Below, piece by piece: positions 1-5,919 of a stretch of 44,794 nt of DNA. Positions within the stretch are counted from its first letter, which is position 1. Each line of letters starts with the position of its first letter. The notes beneath the pieces were generated by a model. The model did not search any database, was not told where the DNA came from, and saw nothing but the letters and a program-made list of their open reading frames with translations. The stretch lies in the NCBI GenBank assembly GCA_021780935.1, contig JAJXXT010000110.1, forward strand, positions 1-44,794, written 5' to 3'. The translations under genes and the position numbers were made by a program. The DNA comes from Pseudomonadota bacterium (lineage in GTDB: Bacteria > Pseudomonadota > Alphaproteobacteria > Acetobacterales > Acetobacteraceae).

Positions 1-51
1 AAGCGCCGCAACAACACGGTTACGCAGATCCGTCGACAACGCTCGCGTCAT
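1..51 (-). CDS. IS630-family transposase, N-terminal fragment (cut by window edge)
   Basis: The minus-strand reading from the ATG at 49-51 gives MTRALSTDLRNRVVAAL before the window ends. This closely resembles the start of IS630/Tc1-mariner-like transposases, whose N-terminus (typically S-x-D-L-R-x-R-V-V) leads into a helix-turn-helix. The catalytic DDE region would lie outside the window, so intactness cannot be judged. Recognition rests on 17 residues only. Confidence 0.6.
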   Translation of the reverse strand, partial: MTRALSTDLRNRVVAAL

Positions 52-129
52 GGGTCGCTGGCCTCCGCCCAGCCAGCAGCTTGAATCAGAAGTCACCCCG
101 CGCCGGAATCCCAAATCCGATTCCGTCTA
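1..129 (-). mobile_element. End of an IS630-type insertion sequence (partial)
   Basis: The first 51 bases encode the start of a transposase on the minus strand. The stretch that follows is non-coding and resembles an IS terminus: it carries an inverted repeat GGAATC-N8-GATTCC at 105-124. IS630 elements insert at TA, and the TA at 128-129 is a candidate boundary, but the exact end is inferred and only one end is in the window. The element lies beyond the 3' end of the cfa gene, so it does not interrupt any gene visible here. Confidence 0.5.
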
Positions 130-251
130 TCGCGATCACGCTCTAATTCGTAATTCTCAAAACGACACGAGGATGAACGCCGTCTACCTGGGAGCGGACG
201 CGCCGGAACAGTCAACCACCCGATGAGCGCGGCTCCGTCGCGCGCCCACGG

Positions 252-1487
252 TCAGGCGGTCGCGCCCTGGCGTGTCGCGGCTCGTTCGGCCTCGAGCATG
301 TAGTCGCGCGCCAGCGGCAGCGCGGTCTGGTCGCGGACCAGCTGGATCTGGAAGTTCATGTGGTCCTGGCGGCGGAAAGCGAGTTCCGAGCCGGCGAGGT
401 AGAACTCGAACATGCGGCAGAAACGCTCGTCGTAGAGCCCCTGGATGGCGTCGCGATTGGCGGCGAAACGCCGGCGCCACTGGCGCAGCGTCATGGCATA
501 GTGCAGCCGCAGGATCTCGATATCCGTCGTGCGCAGGCCAACCCGCTCGACCGCCGGCAACACCTCCGACAGCGAGGGCGAGTAGCCGCCGGGGAAGATG
601 TACTTGGCGATCCACGGGTTGGTGCCGGACGGGCCGTCGAAGCGCCCGATCGCGTGGATCAGCGCCACCCCGTCCGGTGCCAGGCAACGCTTCACCACAC
701 GGAAGAAATGATCGAAGAAGCCGACGCCGACATGCTCGAACATGCCGACCGAAACGACGCGGTCGAAACTGCTGTGCAGCGCGCGATAATCCGCCAGTTC
801 GAAGGTGACCCGATCGGACAGGCCTTCGGCCGCGGCGCGCGCCCGCGCCTCCGCGAGCTGTTCGGTCGACAGCGTGATGCCGGTGACGCGCGCGCCGTAA
901 TCCCGCGCGAGGGTGAGCGCCATGCCGCCCCAGCCGCAGCCGATGTCGAGCACCGTGAGGTCCGGCCGGTCGAGCCGCAGCTTGGCGGCGATATGGTGCT
1001 TTTTCTTGATCTGCGCTTCCTCCAGCGTCTCGTCGCCATTCGGGAAATACGCACAGGAATACTGGCGGTCGCGGTCGAGGAAGAGGGAGTAGAGGCGGCC
1101 ATTGAGATCGTAATGATGAGCGACGTTGCGGCGCGAGCGCGGTGCCGGGTTGAACTGCGCGATGCGGCGGGTGACGCGGCCGAGCCATTGGCGCTGCGAT
1201 ACCAGCGGCAGAGCGCGGGTCTGCGAGCCGGTGTTGGTCATCAGCACGTCGAGCACGTCGTAGATGCTGCAATCGACCGGGCTCAGCGTGCCATCCATGT
1301 AGGCCTCGCCGAGATGCAGGCCGGGATTGGCGACAAGGCGGCGGATGGTGGCGCCGTCGGCGATTGCCATGACCGCCTCCGGGCCTTTTTCGCCGGCATA
1401 GGTGGTGATGGAACCGTCGGGCCAGCGGACCGTGAGCCGGCCGAGGACGATCAGTCGCCTGAGAATGAGATCGAGCACCGCCCGCAT
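252..1487 (-). CDS. cfa: Cyclopropane-fatty-acyl-phospholipid synthase (class I SAM methyltransferase)
   Basis: 411 residues, close to the usual 380-420 of the CFA synthase family. The enzyme transfers a methylene group from S-adenosylmethionine to cis double bonds of membrane phospholipid acyl chains, stiffening the membrane against acid and other stress. The N-terminal domain precedes the conserved YSCAYF segment (about 143-148), and the SAM-binding glycine-rich loop DIGCGWGG lies at 181-188, followed by the acidic VSVGMFEHVG segment. The start at 1487 is supported by a GGAGGGCAGG ribosome-binding site just upstream. It is a single gene, downstream of and co-oriented with a membrane-protein gene 84 bp away, and probably has its own promoter. 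A close methyltransferase paralogue with another lipid substrate cannot be excluded. Confidence 0.9.
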   Translation of the reverse strand: MRAVLDLILRRLIVLGRLTVRWPDGSITTYAGEKGPEAVMAIADGATIRRLVANPGLHLGEAYMDGTLSPVDCSIYDVLDVLMTNTGSQTRALPLVSQRQWLGRVTRRIAQFNPAPRSRRNVAHHYDLNGRLYSLFLDRDRQYSCAYFPNGDETLEEAQIKKKHHIAAKLRLDRPDLTVLDIGCGWGGMALTLARDYGARVTGITLSTEQLAEARARAAAEGLSDRVTFELADYRALHSSFDRVVSVGMFEHVGVGFFDHFFRVVKRCLAPDGVALIHAIGRFDGPSGTNPWIAKYIFPGGYSPSLSEVLPAVERVGLRTTDIEILRLHYAMTLRQWRRRFAANRDAIQGLYDERFCRMFEFYLAGSELAFRRQDHMNFQIQLVRDQTALPLARDYMLEAERAATRQGATA

Positions 1488-1511
1488 CCTGCCCTCCAGC
1501 GTTTCGTAGGT

Positions 1512-1540
1512 CGTTAGACAGGTGGAGATTGGACCGGCAA
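1512..1540 (-). promoter_or_regulatory. Possible promoter of cfa
   Basis: On the minus strand TTGCCG (-35, at 1535-1540) is separated by 17 bp from CTAACG (-10, at 1512-1517). The start codon lies about 25 bases further on. The -10 match is weak, so this is only a candidate. A perfect 12-bp palindrome, ACCTTGCAAGGT, lies 14 bp upstream of the -35 at 1555-1566. Confidence 0.3.
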
Positions 1541-1571
1541 CGGGCGGGATGGCAACCTTGCAAGGTCGCGT

Positions 1572-3206
1572 TCAGTGCAACGCAGGGACGACCCTGTAGA
1601 GGCCGATGCCGGGACGTGCGGCCAGGCGCACGAGATGGCCGCCGAGCAAGGATTGCGGCGCGCCGCTCCACAGGCCGGTGACGATCATCACGTCGAAATG
1701 CCGCAACGCCAGGGTGAGGCTGCCGCCGGGCGGGCGGCCCAGCAAAGCATTCACGATGATCGCCTGTGCGGCTTCCGTCACCGCCTCAGCGGGAACCGCC
1801 TGCAGCGGCTGCTGGCCGGGTTTGTCGAACAGAGCGGGGATGAAACGGTTGGAAATCGCCGCGATGTAAACCGGAAAATGATAGTCCGTAGGCCAGGTCA
1901 GGTCGATGATCCACGGGCTCAATCCAACCGGCGCCTCGCGCTCCTGCACCTCGCCCAAACGCGCCTGGGGCGGAGCTTGATCGAGAATCCATATTACATC
2001 GCGCAGATATGAGCCCGTTCGAGACCACGCGACAAGCATGATGGCAAGCCGGAAGGCCAGCATCGCGCCGAGCACCAGACTGGCGATGCGCTCGGCCGCG
2101 CGCTGCCGGAACGTCGGTCGGAAAACGACGCTGAGCAGCACGCCGGCCAAAATCTGGAAACGGACGTTGATGAAGCGAAGCCCATGCTCGGCGAACGGCA
2201 TGGCAAAGCTGAGCGCGATCATCACCAAAAGCACGATCATGCCGGCCGGCGCGACTGCGACCTGGCCCAAACGGACAGCGCGTAGCAGCACGCCGATCAG
2301 TATCAGCCCGGTGAGCGCGCCGATCAGTACCAGATAGCTGAACCACGCGCTGCTGATACTGTGCAGCATCATGTCGATCGGTTCATAGAAGAACCGTCCG
2401 CCAACGGTAAGCACCTTGGTCCTCTCGTAGAGAACCGCGAGCATGACCGCGGCCGGCAGCGGCGGCAGCAGGGCGGCGGCCAGCCGCGCGTTGCGTCCCG
2501 GTACCGCAGCACGCCCCCGCCAGGCGCGAACCAGCGCGTCGGCACCGAGAAAAGCGCCAAAGACAAAGGCGCCGAAGAGATGGGCGACAAACAGAACGAA
2601 GCCGAACGGCAGCGCCAGTACCGCGAGGCCGCAAAGGCCGCGCGCCGTGGTGACGCGGTTTCGCAGCAACAGCCACGCGCCGGCGGCCCAGAAGGCCAGC
2701 ATCGAGGACAAGCAGTAGTTGATGAAGCCGCCGAGCAGCCCGCCGTTCCAGGCGGTGAAGGCGGCGGTGAGGAACCAGGGAGACCAGCGCCCATGCAGCG
2801 CGCGGCCGAGCAGACCAAGGCCGCCCATCCACCCGACCACGATGAAGGCAACCAGAAGCTTCGCCGCCGCGTTGGCCGACATCAGGTGCAGCAGCGGCGG
2901 CACCAGCAAGTCCATGCCGAGATTGGGCACGAACACCCAATGCACGCGGTAATGGCTCGCGACCGCGCTGCCCCTGAGCTGGCCCGCCAGCAGCATCATG
3001 CGGACCATGTGATTGGGCAGGTCGGTGAGCGGTGGCATCCCCACCAGCAGCAGCGGCGTGCAAAGCACGAGGCCGACCAACAGGGTCCATAACACCGGCG
3101 CCGCCGGTTGCCGCCACCAGGCGGGTGGCAAGGCGTCAGGCCGGGCCACGTTGTTCACTTGTGCACCATCGCGCGCGAGTGTCACGCGGGCGTCTGATTC
3201 GTCCAA
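1572..3206 (-). CDS. Polytopic membrane protein, GT-C-like (function unknown)
   Basis: 544 residues with about 10-12 hydrophobic segments. A short polar N-terminus is followed by a first membrane helix at about 38-57, then a luminal/periplasmic loop with PPLTDLPNHMVRMMLL. Such an acidic loop after helix 1 is typical of GT-C-fold glycosyltransferases and related uncharacterised membrane proteins, where the aspartate is catalytic, but I do not recognise a specific family and no other diagnostic motif is visible. The C-terminal roughly 150 residues form a soluble region. It is transcribed away from the ribosomal operon hairpin at 3237-3265 and is followed by cfa. Substrate and role are unknown; a lipid-linked sugar transferase is only a guess from architecture. 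Confidence 0.6.
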   Translation of the reverse strand: MDESDARVTLARDGAQVNNVARPDALPPAWWRQPAAPVLWTLLVGLVLCTPLLLVGMPPLTDLPNHMVRMMLLAGQLRGSAVASHYRVHWVFVPNLGMDLLVPPLLHLMSANAAAKLLVAFIVVGWMGGLGLLGRALHGRWSPWFLTAAFTAWNGGLLGGFINYCLSSMLAFWAAGAWLLLRNRVTTARGLCGLAVLALPFGFVLFVAHLFGAFVFGAFLGADALVRAWRGRAAVPGRNARLAAALLPPLPAAVMLAVLYERTKVLTVGGRFFYEPIDMMLHSISSAWFSYLVLIGALTGLILIGVLLRAVRLGQVAVAPAGMIVLLVMIALSFAMPFAEHGLRFINVRFQILAGVLLSVVFRPTFRQRAAERIASLVLGAMLAFRLAIMLVAWSRTGSYLRDVIWILDQAPPQARLGEVQEREAPVGLSPWIIDLTWPTDYHFPVYIAAISNRFIPALFDKPGQQPLQAVPAEAVTEAAQAIIVNALLGRPPGGSLTLALRHFDVMIVTGLWSGAPQSLLGGHLVRLAARPGIGLYRVVPALH

Positions 3207-3236
3207 CTCGGCGGTGACCGCGGGTCAGCGGCAAGG

Positions 3237-3265
3237 CCAGGTCCGGCATGAAGGGCCGGACCTGG
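3237..3265 (-). terminator. Strong hairpin after rplI
   Basis: CCAGGTCCGGC (3237-3247) and GCCGGACCTGG (3255-3265) form a perfect 11-bp stem with a 7-base loop, 8 bases beyond the rplI stop codon. There is no long T tract on the minus strand, so it may act as a pause or 3'-end protecting hairpin, or as a terminator that needs help. It separates the ribosomal operon from the membrane-protein gene downstream. Confidence 0.55.
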
Positions 3266-3273
3266 ACGCGGTG

Positions 3274-3840
3274 TCAGACTTCGGGTTGCGGCGCCGCCTC
3301 GGGGTCGAGCAGGGCCTCGATGTCGACCACTTCGGCCTCTTCCTCGACGCCGACCGCCTCGCCACGGGCCTGCTTTTCGGCCTCCTCGACGCTGCGCGCG
3401 ACATTGACGCCCACCGCCAGATCGACCTCCGGGTGCAGGGCCACCGTGACGGTGTAGACACCCAGGGCCTTGATCGGGTGCACCAGCGTCACCTGCGCAC
3501 GGTCGATGGTGAGCCCGGCCGCGGTGCAACCCTCCGCGATGTCGCGCGCGGAGACCGAACCGTAGAGGCTGCCGCTCTCGCCGGCCTGGCGGATGATGAC
3601 GACGCTGAGACCGGCGACACGCTCGGCAACGCGCTCGGCCTCCTCGCGGCGCTTGATGTTCTGCGCCTCGAGCTGGGCCCGCTGCGTCTCGAACCGGGCG
3701 AGGTTCTCCTTGCTGGCGCGGATCGCCTTCTTCTGCGGCAACAGGAAGTTGCGGGCAAAGCCCGGCTTCACGCGGACGATCTCGCCCATCTGGCCGAGCT
3801 TTTCCACGCGCTGGAGGAGGATGATTTCAACGGCGGCCAT
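3274..3840 (-). CDS. rplI: 50S ribosomal protein L9
   Basis: 188 residues, beginning [35 protein letters not shown] in outline, the signature of L9, which binds domain V of 23S rRNA at the base of the L1 stalk. The N-terminal RNA-binding domain, long connecting helix (about 40-75) and C-terminal domain are all present. The protein is longer than the roughly 148-residue E. coli form because of an acidic Glu/Val/Ala-rich C-terminal tail, common in alphaproteobacteria. It is the last gene of rpsF-rpsR-rplI, 11 bases after rpsR, with GGAGAACCGCC as its upstream ribosome-binding region. Confidence 0.97.
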   Translation of the reverse strand: MAAVEIILLQRVEKLGQMGEIVRVKPGFARNFLLPQKKAIRASKENLARFETQRAQLEAQNIKRREEAERVAERVAGLSVVIIRQAGESGSLYGSVSARDIAEGCTAAGLTIDRAQVTLVHPIKALGVYTVTVALHPEVDLAVGVNVARSVEEAEKQARGEAVGVEEEAEVVDIEALLDPEAAPQPEV

Positions 3841-3851
3841 GGCGGTTCTCC

Positions 3852-4121
3852 TCAGGCGACCGTGTAGGGAAGCAGGGCGAGAAAGCGTGCGCGCTTGATG
3901 GCGACCGCAAGCTCACGCTGCTTCTTGGCCGAGACCGCGGTGATACGGCTGGGCACGATCTTGCCCTTCTCGGAGAGGAAGCGCGACAGCAGGCGCACAT
4001 CCTTATAGTCGATCTTGGGCGCGCTGGCGCCGGCGAACGGGCAGGATTTGCGCCGGCGGTAGAACGGGCGGCGGGCGCCGACGGCGGTGCGGCGGGCGGC
4101 GGGATTGATGTCGTCGGACAT
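3852..4121 (-). CDS. rpsR: 30S ribosomal protein S18
   Basis: 89 residues with the S18 core: the [20 protein letters not shown] region, then [27 protein letters not shown], which contacts S6 and 16S rRNA on the platform of the small subunit. The N-terminal 30 residues are basic ([11 protein letters not shown]). A single cysteine is present, so it is not the four-cysteine zinc form. The gene lies 3 bases after rpsF with an AGGAGGAG sequence before its ATG, in the conserved rpsF-rpsR-rplI operon. Confidence 0.97.
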   Translation of the reverse strand: MSDDINPAARRTAVGARRPFYRRRKSCPFAGASAPKIDYKDVRLLSRFLSEKGKIVPSRITAVSAKKQRELAVAIKRARFLALLPYTVA

Positions 4122-4124
4122 GGC

Positions 4125-4592
4125 TTACTCCTCCTCCACGCCGAAGCCGTCGCGCACGGGTTCGTCGCGCGCACGAAACTCCTCGCGGTCGTCGTAGGGA
4201 TTGCGCTTGCGGCCGCTGTCGAAGCGGCCGGAGGGCTTCGGACCCCGGAAAATCTTGTCGCGGTCATCGCTCTTCTTGGCGAGCATCGCGCTGGGACCTT
4301 CCTCGATTTCGTCGATACGCACCGTCATGAAGCGCAGCACGTCCTCGTTGAGGCGGAGCTGCCGCTCCATCTCAACGATCGAGGCCGGCGCGGCCTCGAG
4401 GCCGAGCAACATGTAATGGCCCTTGCGGTTCTTGTTGATACGATAGGCAAGGCTGCGCAGACCCCAGTATTCGCGCTTGGCGACGCGGCCGCCCTCGCCC
4501 TCGAACTGCGTGGCGATGCCATCGGCGATCGCCTCGACCTGCTGCTGCGTGACGTCGTTGCGTGCGATGTACACGCATTCATAGAGCGGCAT
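4125..4592 (-). CDS. rpsF: 30S ribosomal protein S6
   Basis: 155 residues starting MPLYECVYIARNDVTQQQ, the expected S6 N-terminus. The ferredoxin-like fold includes the conserved REYWGLRSLAYRINKNRKGHY segment (about 48-68) that packs against S18. A charged, Arg/Asp/Glu-rich C-terminal tail of about 50 residues follows, as in other alphaproteobacteria. The start at 4592 is chosen because an AGGGAG ribosome-binding site lies 5 bases upstream and because the reading frame upstream of it is not conserved S6 sequence. It is the first gene of the S6-S18-L9 operon, with its promoter at 4702-4729. Confidence 0.97.
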   Translation of the reverse strand: MPLYECVYIARNDVTQQQVEAIADGIATQFEGEGGRVAKREYWGLRSLAYRINKNRKGHYMLLGLEAAPASIVEMERQLRLNEDVLRFMTVRIDEIEEGPSAMLAKKSDDRDKIFRGPKPSGRFDSGRKRNPYDDREEFRARDEPVRDGFGVEEE

Positions 4593-4621
4593 GTGAACTC
4601 CCTCTGGCTTGTCTCCGCCCC

Positions 4622-4637
4622 GACCTTGAACCAGGTC
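4622..4637 (-). promoter_or_regulatory. Hairpin in the rpsF leader (possible S6:S18 control site)
   Basis: The predicted roughly 100-base 5' leader of rpsF contains GACCT-N6-AGGTC, a perfect 5-bp stem-loop about 30 bases before the start codon, flanked by CCGG and CACGG sequences. In several bacteria the S6:S18 complex binds a structured rpsF leader. Whether this hairpin is that element is an inference; the consensus CCG bulge was not modelled. Confidence 0.25.
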
Positions 4638-4701
4638 CGTGCCGGGATGACACGTGGGCATAGTCGCGCGAGGGCCGTCCCCGAGCGACAGGGTGACGCG
4701 G

Positions 4702-4729
4702 CTTATACGGGGATTTCGCCCCTTTGCAA
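4702..4729 (-). promoter_or_regulatory. Promoter of rpsF-rpsR-rplI
   Basis: On the minus strand TTGCAA (-35, 4724-4729) and TATAAG (-10, 4702-4707) are 16 bp apart, a good sigma-70 type promoter. The spacer itself contains GGGG-N6-CCCC, an inverted repeat. The predicted start site near 4695 gives a 5' leader of about 100 bases. Confidence 0.6.
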
Positions 4730-4786
4730 GCAGACCAGTCACGCAGACCGGGCACGCAGGCGGGGCGCGGCAGCGGCGGGCGGGGC

Positions 4787-5245
4787 CTAGCCGATCAGCG
4801 CCGCGCGCATGGCGGCGGCATCCGGTGCTGCGCGCAGGGCGGCGGCGACCAGAGGGTCACGCAGGCGCCGCGACAGGGAAGCGAGCGCCGCGAGATGGCC
4901 CGCATTGTCCGTAAGCGGGCTCAGCAGCATGCAGACCAGGTCCACCGGCGCACCGTCCACCGCCTCATAGACGACGGGCCGGGCGAGGCGGACCAGCCAG
5001 CCGCTAAACGCCGGCAGGCCAGCGAGCCTGGCATGCGGCAGCGCAATGCCCGCGCCGACACCGGTGCTGCCCAGCGCCTCACGGGCGGCGAGCGCCGCGG
5101 CAAGCAATGCGGCATCCATCCCCGTGCCCGCCGCGGCCAGGCCCGCGAGCAGACGCAGCAGCGCCGGCTTGTCCGCCGCGCGTTGCCCGGCCAGAGCGTG
5201 CGCCGATGGGATGAGGACGGCGAGATCGGGGATGGGGGGGATCAT
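4787..5245 (-). CDS. ptsN: EIIA-Ntr-like PTS protein, last gene of the kdp operon
   Basis: 152 residues, the usual length of the mannitol/nitrogen-type PTS EIIA domain. The phosphoacceptor motif GVGAGIALPHARL places the active histidine at residue 71, and the LASLSRRLRD region near 125 matches the family's C-terminal helices. The start codon overlaps the end of kdpE by 4 bases, so it is translationally coupled to the potassium two-component system. In E. coli the dephosphorylated EIIA-Ntr binds KdpD and stimulates its kinase, so the position suggests a dedicated KdpD partner. That role is inference. A general ptsN elsewhere in the genome is likely, and this copy may be a specialised paralogue. 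Confidence 0.75.
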   Translation of the reverse strand: MIPPIPDLAVLIPSAHALAGQRAADKPALLRLLAGLAAAGTGMDAALLAAALAAREALGSTGVGAGIALPHARLAGLPAFSGWLVRLARPVVYEAVDGAPVDLVCMLLSPLTDNAGHLAALASLSRRLRDPLVAAALRAAPDAAAMRAALIG

Positions 5246-5919
5246 GGGTCTTCCGCCAGACGATAACCGACGCCGGTCTCGGTCAACAAATGCTCGGGTT
5301 GCGTGGGGTCATGCTCGATCTTCTGGCGGAGCTGGCGGACATAGACGCGCAATTGCTGTACGTCGCCCGACGCCCCCCAGAGCCGCGCCATGACGAAGCG
5401 ATGGGTGAGCACACGCCCGGAATGGGCGACCAGCAGGTCGAGAATATCGTACTCGCGTGGCGTGAGATGCACCTCGATGCCCGCCACCGTCACCCGGCGG
5501 CGGACGCGGTCCACCACCAGGTCGCCATGGCGGAACGGCGCCGCCTCCCCTTCCCTCGCCACCCGGTGGCGCAGCGCCGCGCGCAGCCTGGCCGCCAGCT
5601 CCGCCACGCCGAACGGCTTGGTGACATAGTCGTCGGCGCCCAGATCGAGCGCCGCGACCTTACCGCGCTCGTCCTCGCGCGAGGAAACGACGATCACCGG
5701 CACGTCGCTGCGCGCGCGGATGCGCCCGAGCAGTTCGAGCCCGTCCATGTCCGGCAGACCGAGATCGAGCAGCACGAGATCCACCCCGGCGGCGATCGCC
5801 GAGAGGGCGGTGCCGGCGTCGGCCGCCTCGCGCACCCGGTAGGATTCCGCCTCCAGCACCGTGCGCAACAGGCGCCGGATCGGCGGTTCGTCGTCGACCA
5901 CCAGAACCAGCGCGCTCAC
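5242..5919 (-). CDS. kdpE: Response regulator KdpE
   Basis: 225 residues, an OmpR/PhoB-type response regulator. The receiver domain (1-115) has the acidic pair at D9-D10, the phosphoacceptor D52 in VLLDLGLPDMDG and the conserved lysine K101 in DDYVTKPF. The C-terminal winged helix (about 130-225) carries VHLTPREYDILDLLVAHSGRVLTH and a C-terminal GVGYRL. It pairs with KdpD, whose gene overlaps its start by 4 bases, and should activate the kdp operon when potassium is limiting. Candidate binding repeats are at 13272-13321. Confidence 0.95.
   Translation of the reverse strand: MSALVLVVDDEPPIRRLLRTVLEAESYRVREAADAGTALSAIAAGVDLVLLDLGLPDMDGLELLGRIRARSDVPVIVVSSREDERGKVAALDLGADDYVTKPFGVAELAARLRAALRHRVAREGEAAPFRHGDLVVDRVRRRVTVAGIEVHLTPREYDILDLLVAHSGRVLTHRFVMARLWGASGDVQQLRVYVRQLRQKIEHDPTQPEHLLTETGVGYRLAEDP

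Noticed and set aside
173..226. 17-codon ORF starting at the ATG at 173 between the IS end and cfa
   Set aside because: No spaced ribosome-binding site, no recognisable motif, and no neighbouring gene it could lead; chance frame.
4622..4640. tRNA T-loop-like GGTTCAAG sequence
   Set aside because: No acceptor or anticodon stem can be built around it; it is part of the rpsF leader.
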